From Allacma fusca (Eukaryota > Arthropoda > Collembola > Symphypleona > Sminthuridae), in the NCBI GenBank assembly GCA_947179485.1, contig OX359245.1, positions 67,939,067 through 68,003,066 of the forward strand: 64,000 bases of DNA. The letters are read 5' to 3'. Both the position numbers and the translations under genes were made by a program. Shown here piece by piece: positions 44,824 through 55,719 of this stretch. A model generated the notes under the pieces. The model did no database searches and was not told the DNA's origin. It worked only from the letters and a program-made list of their open reading frames with translations. Each line of letters begins with the position of its first letter. Positions within the stretch are counted from its first letter, which is position 1.

Positions 44824-46860
44824 CACTGCTGCCCTAGTCTAGTCAGACTTGAATAGGAAAGTCTAGACTTGACTAGACTAGGAAGCAAAATGGACGTAAA
44901 AGAATAGATTTGACTTGACTATGCATGGTGTTACTATTATACGACTTGACTAGAATAGACTAGGGCCACTTGCGAAAACACAGGACTTGACTAGACTTGA
45001 CTTGCATGACTTCATGCAAAAGCTAGTCAATTCACAATTACCTTAGGCTCCCTCATGTAGCTGAAAATCAAAACTAGGAAGCCAACGTGAAATTGCAGTG
45101 GCACGTAATGTTTACCGTCAGCACCGTTTGGTATCCTTAAGTATATGGTTTCGTTTCGAAGGATCAGAACATGAAATTGTCTGCTGGGTATGTAGAAAGG
45201 TTTAGGAAAAATCTAGTCTTTAGTTACAATTTATTGCTTACACTGTAATTGATCATAGCTGAATCATGATAACGAAAGGTAGATACAATAATTTCTATAT
45301 TTAAAAGTAGTGATTTTTTCAAAACAATTTTCTGTTCATACTTTTCAACTAAATTTAAAACAATTTGAAATATTGTCCTTCCTGGTAGAGACCCTTGAAT
45401 GTATACCTGTTGTGATTATGCTGGTTCACACAACACAAACCTCCTTTTTTATACCATAAAAAGTTTCTGGTACCTTACATTGCACCAGACACTTGTTGAA
45501 CCCCAAATACAGCTGGTGATGCTAGGCCTCAAAGGGACCATCGCAGTGACATTTTTCTCTCCTTTTTAGTCGAAATAACCCAACCTGAACGCCAAAACGA
45601 CGGTATAGGTTTTCAATTCCCAAATTCTAATTATTCACCTCCAACATTTTAATGTCTGTTTACTCATTCAAAACATGTCAGCTGGTATTAATACCGCATA
45701 ATACCTAGTGTCTTTAAAACACACTGAGTGTAGCTTGCGGAGTTGCCCGTGTTTCGTCAATTATTACCAAGTTTGATTCCAGTGGAATCAAAACGTGATT
45801 CCTTGTTGTCAGAACCTGTTTCAGAAAAGTTAAGCCGCCTATGGAGCTGGTACAATACATTTCTTATTGTCCCCACTAATTACATATCTGGTACTTCTTC
45901 CTTTAACCCAAAACCTCGCCACAAACCGAAGAAGCAGTGTTATTAGACGGGAAAATTCTTCCCAGGGTAAAAATATTTCTTGCAGGGAAAATCACAAAGT
46001 AAGGGATTCTTTTTTGAGAACGTAAGATTCAGCAGGGCAATTCGGAAATGATTTTCCACGTAGAATTACAAAAATCCGGTCCCTAAGTACAACCTACTAC
46101 AAATTCCTTGTACTTGGTATTTCTCCTAGTGTCCCAGTGGAAATTTCATATAATATACCAGATAATATTCCAATGTAAAATTCCTATAGGTATACCAGAT
46201 TAGAAAGTTCAACCATAATTTGATATAAAGCCTTGTTTTCATTATTTTCTAAATTTGATTCCTGTTTAGAAATAACTACAGAAAATCAGGGGTGGATTAG
46301 TAAAATTATTTTTACCCTGGCCTTAACACTCAAAATAGATTTGTGGGCCTGGCCTTTATATGCAATCTGAGGACCTTGTTGAAATTTTTTTCCTTGGCCC
46401 TAAATTTGTTAGCATGGTCGGACAAGGATGGGCCAGTCCATAAATCCACCATTACTGAAAATTGTTGAATGAGCAAAAATGTTACTGAACATTATTATTG
46501 TTATGATAATGTAAACTACACGTTGTTTCTCATTTGTACTTCGTTTGATGTAAATAAATATGACCTAGTATTTTGCTAGAGGTATTCGCTAAAATATGAA
46601 AATTTTGAATTCAACGATACTCAAGTTTTTCAAAATAAATAGATGGTGCTAATCAAAACGAAGGAATTTTTATAAAAATACAACGTGACTAGGGGAATTG
46701 ACTAGACTTGACTAGGGAACCAGCTGCAGAATCAAGACTAGGACTAGGCTTGACTATTGCTATTTAAACATACGGCTGACTTGACTAGACTTGACTAGTT
46801 GCTGCTCTAAACTTTAAAGACTAGACTAGACTTGACTAAGTAGCCTAACGGGCAGCAGTG
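44824..46860. mobile_element. hAT-type non-autonomous element with GACTTGACTAGACT motifs, inside exon 3 of unit F
   Basis: 2037 bp. Perfect 11 bp inverted ends CACTGCTGCCC/GGGCAGCAGTG. Perfect 8 bp target duplication GTTGGTGG (44816-44823 and 46861-46868). Both ends carry arrays of TAGACTTGACTAGACT-like repeats (44836-45010 and 46685-46840). No transposase. A CAGGGGTGGATT MITE sits inside it (46287-46455). Confidence 0.9.
46287..46455. mobile_element. CAGGGGTGGATT MITE nested in the hAT element
   Basis: Begins CAGGGGTGGATTAGTAAAAT, keeps the GGCC-rich centre, and ends with a worn ATAAATCCACC. Same family as 29974-30127. Confidence 0.65.
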
Positions 46861-47370
46861 GTTGGTGGTGCTGGGGCGGCAATACACGAGACCATTCACG
46901 CTCTTGAGTTTTATCACAAGCATAATAGAGAGGACCAAGATGATTACATTACCATCAACTATAACAACATCATTCCATGTACGGAATTTTACTCACTCGC
47001 TTTATTCTTTCCCCATAGAATCCCGTCCCTTTGAATTGGTACAAGTACTTAAAGAAAATTCTTCAGACTAGGAAAAATATTTATCGAGTTTACATCTGAG
47101 TAATGAATGTTCCGGTGTCAATGGTTTATTATTTCAGGGGGTAAAAAGAATTTTTACATCTACCCGTCGAACTCCTTCGGAGTTCCGTATGACTACGGGA
47201 GTATCATGCATTACGGTGCGTACGATTTTGCAATTGACGAGAACGTGAAGACCATAGAAGTTAAACAACCGGGGGCTGTGATTGGCCAGCAGGAAAGGAT
47301 GTCTATACAGGATATGAGAAAGATCAACCTCATGTACAATGCAGAGTGTAATTCCAGACTCAGGCGCTAG

Positions 47371-47741
47371 ACTTTAAAGATCTACATGATGTTCTCGAGG
47401 ACATGGGGTGACAGCTTATTATATCACATTATTAATCATAAAAAAACTATAGTTCTGTTTTTGTCTGGTTATTAACACGGTGTAACTTCGGTGAGTCAAT
47501 GACAGACATTTAAATTTTGTAATGACAAAGTATTAATATTTTAGCCACCATGAAATTGATCCCTGCAAATGATGGATCTGGAAACAAAGACGCATTTAAA
47601 ATCTATGTATGACCAAGTTATTTTTCGAATGGATTTCTTGCACGCAGAAAAAAATTTTTTAAGGCTCCAGAATTCAGTAATAATAAATATCTGGTCGCTC
47701 TTCCGTAATACGCCTGCATGTGTGGGCGTATTTGAAAATTA
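47371..47741. other. 3' flank of unit F
   Basis: Matches the flank of unit H (57224-57600). Where relatives have AATAAAGAC this reads ACAAAGACG, so the poly(A) signal is altered. No gene. Confidence 0.6.
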
Positions 47742-48975
47742 CCCGCGTAAGGGCTTCTGTTCTTCGACACCCACATGACATGTCCCACAGGAATATTGCT
47801 TGGGTATTTTGATGGATTTCCCACAAGGGTTTCCTGTGGCCACAATGCTGTAGCAACAACCCTGCAGTGCGTGGGCGACAGAATTAACTCTATAGATGTT
47901 ACCCAATAGTATAACACGCTTGTGAATTCTTAGCTAATTAATTCTTCTTTGCTGTTTAGCTTATGTTTTAGCATGCATAATTAACATTTATTTATAAAAT
48001 AGAGTAAACTTTTGAATGTTCTTGAAAGATTTATTTATCAAACGTTAATTAGGTTGAACACTACAATAATTAGAGACTATGTATATATTATAGACTGATA
48101 TGAAAGGAATTTTTAATACATAAAATTAAAATTCGTTGCTCATAAAATGAGTTGATGGTACGGCTGCCAAATTTTGGGAACATTTACTCGTCATGCCCGC
48201 AATGTGTCATCGTGGGTCAGGATCACTGCAAAATAAATCAATACAAATTAGATTACTTAAACTACAAATCAAGCAACGCAAAAATGTTTTGGCAAAGAGT
48301 GAAATGGGCAGAATTTATTTTTGAATAAAAGCTATATTATCTACATGTAGTAACCAAAAAGGAAGTACTTACGTTAGATACAACTTCTAACAGACGAACA
48401 GGGTCAGCTGGATTTAAATTGCTTCCTCACGGATGAAATATTCTGTCAAAATTAAAATTAAGGTTTTTAAATCTCAAATTACTTGTACTAAAAATACACA
48501 AGTCTTTTAATTATTATCTAAAGTTAGCTTCACGTTTTATATATATATTCCAAATTCAATAACACTGATCATTAATTTATATAGTTATTAGTTATATTTC
48601 CAAAAAATATAAAATTCATCATAATTTAGAATGCAATGGCAAAATTATTTACTCACCATTAAATTACAAGGGTCCAGACGAGCACTTGTTGCGATGAAAT
48701 TTCATGAAGTCATTGCAATGTCCGTTAATGTTCGTTCAGGCACGTCGGCACTCCCGCTTAAATGGGAGTGATAGCAATATCTTAATGCTTTGTTTTGTGC
48801 GCAGGTGCACAAGCGCATCATTTAAATGGGAGTGTCATGCAGGTTTAATCTTATGCGCCCTTGAAGTGTTTTCTTATGGCAATCATTTTACGGGAGTGAT
48901 CCCGAAGGAAATTCTTGGCATTATCCTGTGGGACAGTGTTTCCCATGGTAACCCAAGCAAAAACGTTGCGCGGGT
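47742..48975. mobile_element. TA-flanked non-autonomous DNA element, 1.2 kb
   Basis: Absent at the matching place downstream of H (near 57600). Ends CCCGCGTAAGGGC (left) and CCCGCGCAACG (reverse complement of the right), flanked by TA (47740-47741 and 48976-48977). Further inverted similarity follows inside (TGTCCCACAGGA, GCTTGGGT in both arms). It contains a hairpin with CACTCCC/GGGAGTG arms near 48750-48770 and the repeat TTAAATGGGAGTG (near 48760 and 48825). No coding frame recognised; superfamily unknown. Confidence 0.6.
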
Positions 48976-49300
48976 ATCTGGGGTTCACAACGTGAAATTA
49001 GTATAGCGGACAAGCAGAATAAAATTATAATTCAAAATTATAGATAGTTAACAAAATTGCCGCCCATGAACCTTGAAGCTTGTCTGTCATTCGGATTTCA
49101 TCCATGAAGAAAAATTTACTGTAAGGGTCTACAAAGATGTGAATTCCTGTACCATTATAGTAGTTACTAGTTACGTAGACGGTTTTGCTGTTCCTACAGG
49201 AATGGTATTTGAATAGGTGAAGGAAAGAATGTAGTATACATGATAGTAGTTTTATATAATTACTCAAAACTTCCGGCACGGGGGCATGGTATTCTCTGGA

Positions 49301-50961
49301 ACTGGGGTTCCCTTATTTGTTTGAAACGTCATTCCGGGACAAAATTATTTTAAATTTTGTTTACGTATACACGATTCCTAATTGTATTTTTCAGCCTTTT
49401 TGCATTTAATAACATTTTCTTGTTTTCCGGTTTGTTCAACAAAGAAACCAATTCACAACATGAAAAGGGCACATTAAACCTGTCGTGAGACTCTTCCTTC
49501 ACAAGTTTTATTGACATTAAGTTTCTCTCGGCTGTCCAAACTCTCTTCATTAGGCTGAAATAACTTTCTGCAAAATCGTTGCAAACAGGAATTAAAAGCA
49601 CGAACGATACAAGCTTGAATAGTTCAGGACATTGATCTTTCTTAAAAAACTCATCCCACTTTGCACCGACCGATCTCACGATCACCGATCACAATAAAAA
49701 ACTCAAGTTTGATAGGGTAAGCAAAATTCATAGGACAGTTGGTCCTCGTTTAATTTAATACCAAGTGCAACGGCAATATTTAGTAAATAAGCCATGCATA
49801 CTAAGAATTCCTCTGGTTTAAAATTTAGTAGTACCATTTTCAAATAAAATTTAGTATGACTGAAATCAAAATGTCTGCTCAAATAGGTCTGCAGTGATTT
49901 CAAAAAAATCCCAAGCTTCCTGTCCAAAGCGCTTTTGTTTTGTTGCGGGGGTAAATTTTTCAGAATTGCATTAGCGCTACTTCCGTAAAATTTATCGTAT
50001 CGGTTTACAGAACTTTCCAGAAGAGATTTCATTATAGCGTAAACTTCCGTAGAAGTACAATCCTTACACTCAAATATTAAAATGGGCGAATTCATTGATT
50101 GTAAAATAATGTGCAAAATATATGTATAAGTAACATTCGGTTAGGCATTCTACTTTCGCAGCAACTTCATTGCCGTAATGACATACAACGTTGCGATTAA
50201 CAGCCGGTCAGTCACTTTGTTCCTTCAAAATAAAATATGACTTCAAAGCTGGCCTATTAGAAAGGAATCCGTCCATTGCTGGAATTAACTAAAGCCGCAT
50301 CCACAAATTCACATAACTGTTTTAAAGAGTCTAGTCTCTGCGCAGACGGGCAAATTCGCTAAAAACCTTTAAAACTAAGCCTTCAACATCCATTGATAAT
50401 TTATTGCATGCATTTTTCACAGCGTTGTGTATAATGTGATATTTGCAATTAGCAGTAACAATTGATGGATTTTCTTCCTGGAATTTCTAAAACGCATAAT
50501 TTTGGCGGCCGTAATTTACTGTCGCATTGTAACAGCAAATATGCTGAATTTTTAATCGTCTCCAGATTTTTCGGTTAAAAAAATCGTAACTTTTTTAGTT
50601 TCAGCACTTGCTTTCTCTAGGTTTTTAGGAACTTTAAATGTGAGATTTAACAAACCCAAATTCTTCATACTTCACAGAGAAAGTCGCTGTACACACTAAA
50701 ATCCTAGCAGGGAGTCTGGTTATCTTTGCCATTTCGACGTAACCAATTTTTTGAATTGACGACCTCTTCGCATATAGAATTGTAAAACCTAGACTTTTTA
50801 ATTTTTACCTGATGCTTAAGCGATTTTGTTACCCTTGTAATCACATTTTTATGATTTTATTAGTTTTATGTAGATGTTATCGTTTGAATCGAGCTCCTCT
50901 AGAACGCAATATTTTATTTTTATCTTACTCCAGGCATTCCGGGACGTCTGGGAACCCTAGT
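49301..50961 (-). mobile_element. hAT transposon relic with decayed transposase
   Basis: Ends resemble each other in inverted order: AACTGGGGTTCCC (left) and AACTAGGGTTCCC (reverse complement of the right), with a nearby CATTCCGGGAC in both. No clear 8 bp duplication is seen. Between them, on the - strand, lie pieces of a hAT transposase (see separate entry). It is missing from the matching region near 57866. Confidence 0.7.
49350..50640 (-). pseudogene. hAT-family transposase remnant
   Basis: Read on the - strand. The upstream part (about 50490-50350) gives NPSIVTANCKYHIIHNAVKN and LSMDVEGLVLKVFSEF. This fits the C-x-x-H-x-x-HNA/LDVE segment of invertebrate hAT-like transposases, followed by PALKSYF near 50250. 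A 137-codon frame (50116-49703) and a 111-codon frame (49685-49350) continue it. The last contains VCNDFAESYFSLMKRVWTAERNLMS, like the C-terminal dimerisation region (Dimer_Tnp_hAT) where SxERxFS is usual. Several stops and frameshifts separate the parts, so no functional protein is possible. It is too decayed to drive the younger hAT-type elements nearby. Confidence 0.75.
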
Positions 50962-51195
50962 TGTTTCTCAAATTGCAAATCTTGGCAAAAAAGGTCAAAG
51001 GTCAATGTATTTTGAAATCCATGCTCAAAACGTTGACCTACATAATTAGAAAATTCCTATTGAAAAAACTTTTCCCTAATTAAATTTTTTACCTTTTGAA
51101 AAATCTTCACACGGAAAATGCCCCCTGCTTTAAGGGCACCGTTATAGCCTTTGCACTTTATAAGGAATTTGGTGCAGTGTATTATCTTCATAATC
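50962..51195. other. Junction region between two kinds of array flank
   Basis: 51106-51190 (TCTTCACACGGAAAATGCC to TTATCTTCATAAT) matches the region upstream of unit I (57868-57955). It then switches abruptly at TTCCGA to the region downstream of unit C (29797 onward). No gene. Confidence 0.6.
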
Positions 51196-51377
51196 GGTTC
51201 CGACAAAATACAAAATTATGTAGAACTTTTTTGGCTAAGAATATACAAAAAAATACCTTAAACTTTGACGGCGAGAAAAAACTAAACACAAAATAAGGGA
51301 AGTATTTCAAATACTATTTCAAATACAATATTTTCAAAAATTCCTCACCTCTGACATTCAGTACTCAAGCTTATAAG

Positions 51378-51535
51378 TATGGATTGGTAAGGATTTACGG
51401 GGTGGCCCTGGTAAAAAAAATTAGGGCCAGGGTAAAAAATGTTGACCAAGGCCGTCAGATTGCATGTGTAAAGGCCCACAAACATATTTTGAGGATTAGG
51501 GCCAGGGTAAAAATTATTTTATTAATCCACCCCTG
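51378..51535. mobile_element. CAGGGGTGGATT MITE, copy in the G block
   Basis: Same insertion as 29974-30127, with the same CTTATAAG duplication (51370-51377 and 51536-51543). The left end is worn, so the insertion predates the block duplication. Confidence 0.8.
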
Positions 51536-51843
51536 CTTATAAGCATCCCTAATACGATATCACATATTTTTTTATCTTTACAAATCGTAGTGAGGCTCAG
51601 ACACCTGTCAGATCTTCAGTGGCTGGTAAAGCTGAATTCGGTGCTCATTAAACTTTTTTCATATGAAACTTCTAATCTAGAGTTTGCAACGTCCAATCGG
51701 CGTAGCAGCTAAACAGAATAAAAATAGAATCCAAGAATAGAAACACAGTAAAAAACTTTGCACGTCCTTGAGCCTAGAAGTTTGTTTTCATTTTGACTGA
51801 ACTTACGATGTACTAATCACAGCGGTCGTCTACAATAACCCTA

Positions 51844-52218
51844 AGGGAGCATACACAAATTACGTCACCCAAAAAGGTCGATTTTTCAGACCCTGTCACC
51901 CCATCATCACCATTTGTCATTTATTGCTGAATCCACCCACCCTGTACACAGATGATGTCACTACGTACACAATCTTGCTGTCGCGCCAAAATCAAAATTG
52001 TAATAGAAACGTTTGGTTCTGCGCTTTGAATTCAGGAATGAATTTATCCTTTTATGTTCGCGTCATCGTAATACAAGCGAAAAATGTAAAGAACGTTAAA
52101 ACAAGGCGGAAAAATTTGGTGGCGTCATCTCTGCACCCCACTACTATGTCATGAATGGCCACCAATTACTGCAACTACCTACCCACCCTGTGGGTGACGT
52201 CATTTGTGTACGCTCCCT
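51844..52218. mobile_element. 375 bp MITE with AGGGAGCRTACACAAAT ends
   Basis: Inverted ends of about 29 bp (AGGGAGCATACACAAATTAC left; AGGGAGCGTACACAAATGAC on the reverse complement of the right, both followed by GTCACCCA), with TA on each side (51842-51843, 52219-52220). Fits a Tc1/mariner-like MITE. Absent from the D block, so it arrived after that duplication. The short open frame inside has no recognisable product. Confidence 0.8.
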
Positions 52219-52913
52219 TAACATTAGGACCTGCTAGCACCTCAATGTGGACAGATGATGAATTTAAAAACATAAAAAATATAAATTGACTCATCAAATA
52301 ACCTTCGTCAGTCATGTTGGGATATCCAAAATACCGAAAGTTTGCTTTTGCTCTGAAAATAGCCGTGAAAGCATTTTATAATGATATTGCTGCTAAAAAG
52401 CATTATATCCAAAAACGTGGACATTTTCAAATGGACACAACCTAGTTAAATTATACAACTGTAGAAATCATTAACAAATAGATATTAAATAGTTGTTAGA
52501 AAATGTACTTCAAACAGCTCGCCGCCCCCAATGGTTTGGAACGACATTTGGCCATGACCACATGTTTCTAGTCGAAAGAAATCATTTGTCCCTTGGGTCA
52601 AGAGATTTGTTAGGAGCTTTCCAATTGGATCAAAGTTCACTTAATTTGACAATCCCAATTCAGAAAACGAATTCTTTCCCTTTTTTTCAAATAGATTTTT
52701 TAAAAGACATTTTTAGAATTTTTAAATAGGCTAGTACTTTTCATTAGTGACATATAATCATTTCAAAGAAACAGGAATGGTAAATTAAATATGTCTTTAT
52801 TGTTCACTCATAACTACAAACATCATTCCCAAATATCAGTTATTAATTTTCAATACTAACTATTACTGTCAATTAATTCCATGAAAATTTAATTGACATA
52901 AAATATGAAATTC

Positions 52914-53005
52914 TTTGTCTTCAATGCGAACAATTACAACATGCACAAGATTTGCAGAGCAGTAATTATACCCACATTTGTGCTGCTTGTAGGAAGCCTG
53001 AAAAT
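52914..53005 (+). promoter_or_regulatory. Conserved pre-ATG block of unit G
   Basis: TTTGTCTTCAATGCGAACAA onward, with TAATTATA (52963-52970) as a candidate TATA element, as in D. Confidence 0.5.
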
Positions 53006-54227
53006 ATGGGCTGGAGAAATAAATTGTCTGGCTTTCTACTGATTATTGCTTTTAATTTATTAAATTATTTCGCAAGAAGTTTTCCAGTGTTGACGCGTAA
53101 GTATTTTTACCCTAAAAGGTTAAAATTCTACGCTTTCTTCATAAGTACATATAACTATACGGCATTATACAGAACTGTATACTCTGCTACAAATTTACGC
53201 TGGTTATTTATTTCAATTTTGACATTCAAGATTATGAAACAAATCCTGAGATGGGGCCGTTCTTTGAGGGAGATATCATAACCAATCCTTGGAATCGAAA
53301 CGGGATTCCCGGTGAGAATTACCGCTGGAAAAAAGGGATCTATAGATTTTACGTTCCGGATGATTACAGTAAGTAAAGGTTGAGTCAACTGGACAGACAC
53401 GTATATAAATTTATTACAAAAGATAGGGGTGTAATATTTTATTCCTAGAGGGTTGTTTGGGCTAAGAGGGTTGAAACAGTGGCGTTGTAATTGAATCAAA
53501 ACACAAATGGTTATCCTATTTCTGTTTTGTGAAGCTTTTAAAGAAATGTGGGAAATCTACTCCGCCATACTCGAAATCACAGTTGTCACTTGCATCGAAG
53601 TTGACGAATTGCTTAAATCGGGTTATCAAGATCACGTATACTACGATCGAGTTGACGACTTGTGTGCCTCAGCTGTTGGGCGTCAAGGCGGGCGACAATA
53701 TATTTTGATGGCCCCACGCTGCATACGTTATGGTCATGGGACGGCAATACATGAGACCCTTCACGCTCTTGGGTTCCGACACGAGCAGTCTAGAGAGGAC
53801 CGAGATGATTACGTTACCATCAACTTCGACAACATCTTGCCCGGTACGGATTTTTACTCCCACGCTTTCCTTACCTATTGAATCCAGTCCCTTTGAATCG
53901 GCAAGAGTATGGAAAATCCTCAGAAAAATCAATATATTTTTACAGTTAACGTCAGTATAGTGTTCAGTTAATGTCAATGATATTATTATTTCAGCGGATA
54001 GAAAGAATTTTAACAAGTATGGGACGAACTCCTTTGGAGTTCCGTATGACTACGGGAGTATCATGCATTACGGTCCGTATATGTTTGCAATTGACAAGAA
54101 CGTGAAAACCATAGAAGTTAAACAACCTGGGGCTGTGATTGGCAACAGGGAACGACTGACTATCGCGGATATTGAAAAGGTCCGCCGCATGTACAAGGCA
54201 GAGTGTGATTCCAGACTCAGGGGATAG
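53006..54227 (+). CDS. Astacin-family metalloprotease, unit G (intact, 256 aa)
   Basis: Twin of D. Exons 53006-53096, 53231-53368, 53535-53843 and 53995-54227. Signal peptide MGWRNKLSGFLLIIAFNLL, propeptide FEGD (42-45). Zinc site HETLHALGFRHEQ (His149, 153, 159; Glu150). The residue before the third His is Arg, where other units have Tyr or Phe. This position is not a zinc ligand, so the site remains complete. Met-turn SIMHY; cysteines 96, 120, 139 and 250. The Cys120-Cys139 loop reads GRQGGRQYILMAPRC, the D/G subtype. The first intact member of the G-H pair. AATAAA at 54388. Confidence 0.92.
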
Positions 54228-54387
54228 ACTTTGAAGATCTACACGCTTATTCTCTAGGACATTTGTGACAGTTTATTACATCAGGTGATCATTCGTAAAA
54301 TACACGATACCGTGTTGTTTTTGTCTGGTTAATTTTGTATAATAATGAAATTGTTCCCTGCACATTTGCATCGCTGGTAAATCCAGG

Positions 54388-54393
54388 AATAAA
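54388..54393 (+). promoter_or_regulatory. Poly(A) signal of unit G
   Basis: AATAAAGACC about 160 bases after the stop. A deletion relative to D shortens the distance. Confidence 0.55.
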
Positions 54394-54450
54394 GACCTAG
54401 TCAAAATTTATGGATGTCCTCGAAGATAATTTGTCAATTCGATTTCAGGC

Positions 54451-55629
54451 ACGATGAGAAAATTACTTGAAGAGTGGGAAGTTTAACAAAATTGAATATC
54501 TGCCCCCCCCCTTCAGTAACACACGTGTTCATGTGTGGGCGTAATGTGATATGTACAGGATGAAGTCAGTGCATACATATACAATAAATGCAGTACATAT
54601 TAGTATCCATACTGAGAGATTTTATTTTTGCTGTTGCATATGTTGATCCAGGAAAAATATTAGTGAGGCTAAGAAACAGCTGTCAGATTTTCAGTGGGTG
54701 TTGAGACTCATTAAACTTTTTCACATGAAACTTACAATCTATAGTTCACAACTTCACAACGTTTAATTAGCATGGCGGCTACGCAAAATGAAAATAGAAT
54801 TCAATAATAGCGTTAGAGCAAAAACTTTGTACATCTTTGAACCTTGAAGTTTGTTTGCATAAGTTTACCTCAGTTCATTATACTTAATTAGATTACTTTA
54901 GATTGTCACCTGATCATTTACATTTTACATTCTACATCAAATGTCGTTTATGCCTCTCTTACTTATGTCTTATTCTCATCCTCATCAACCTGTATCAATT
55001 GCAACTGCGAGCACCTCATCGTTAGTATGTGATGATTTAAAATTTAAAAAAAATTGACACATCAAATAATAGCTTTCGTTCTCAAAAATCTCAGAGGGAA
55101 GATATTTTATTTTGCGAACAGGGATTTTGAATTTCGTTGCTCTTTAATTGGCAGGGATTTCTAAATTTTTTGAAGTATTTCAGGGAAATTTGCTAGGTAA
55201 ACAAGGATTTTTAGGTCAGTTGACCTTATTCGACAGGGATTTGACGCCTTGTAGGGAAATTATTTTTGCCAAAAGGGATTTTGAAATCGTAGACCTTCTT
55301 TTCAGCAGGGATTTTTGAAATCGTTGAGGAGTTTTGATTCAGCTGGAAAATTCAGAAATAATCTTCCAGGGAGATTTACAAAAAACCGTCCCCTGTCTTT
55401 TTCCTAATAGGACAATACACACTATGGTATTTTTAAAAATAGAAATATCCAATTCATTAGTGACATAATCATTTCGAAGAAATATGAATGATTACACTAG
55501 AAATTTCGTTTTTTTTTTCAAGCATTATTACACTCAAACGTCCTTACCAAATATCAATTTTTAATTTTCAATAATTAATACTGTCAAATATTTCAATATA
55601 CACTCAATTGTCATAAACAATAAAATACA
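54451..55629. repeat. H-type upstream region, copy 3 (before unit H)
   Basis: Third copy of 39686-40885/42549-43737, without the BEL/Pao element. It contains the CAGGGATTT-motif element at 55092-55395. No gene. Confidence 0.85.
55092..55395. mobile_element. Putative hAT-type element with CAGGGATTT motifs, copy 3
   Basis: Same insertion as 40327 and 43185; a short internal deletion near 55330 relative to copy 2. Confidence 0.5.
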
Positions 55630-55719
55630 TTGTCCCCAATGTCAACAATTAAAACATGCACAAGATTTGCAGAGCCGTAAATAGACCCACATTGTTCTGG
55701 TCGTAGGAAACTTGCAAGT
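55630..55719 (+). promoter_or_regulatory. Conserved pre-ATG block of unit H
   Basis: TTGTCCCCAATGTCAACAAT through GAGCCGTAAATAGACCCAC; TAAATA at 55678-55683 is a candidate TATA element. Confidence 0.5.

Larger units (their letters stand above)
43827..47370 (+). pseudogene. Astacin-family metalloprotease, unit F (split by a hAT element)
   Basis: Near copy of unit H. Exon 1 43827-43917, exon 2 44073-44210, exon 3 44622-44823 continued at 46869-46978 after a 2 kb hAT element, exon 4 47138-47370. The insertion lies in the codons just before the zinc site. Downstream of it the zinc motif has decayed relative to H: HETIHALEFYHK, with Gly to Glu and the Glu after the third His to Lys, then EDQDDY for EDRDDY. 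These three differences are all G-to-A on the coding strand within about 60 bases, two of them at CpG. Exon 4 still reads cleanly to RLRR and stop. A functional protease is very unlikely. Confidence 0.9.
51196..54455 (+). repeat. Duplicated block carrying unit G (twin of 29797-32782)
   Basis: Includes a truncated AAATACAAAATAC element (51196-51353), a CAGGGGTGGATT MITE (51378-51535), the shared intergenic segments, the promoter block, gene G and its 3' flank. It differs from the D block by scattered substitutions, a few small indels and the extra MITE at 51844-52218. Confidence 0.85.

Noticed and set aside
48704-49006. 100-codon + strand frame within and beyond the TA-flanked element
   Set aside because: It crosses the element boundary, has no start context or domain, and contains the element's hairpin repeats.
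51924-52154. 76-codon frame inside the 375 bp MITE
   Set aside because: Too short, no domain, and lies within a non-autonomous element.
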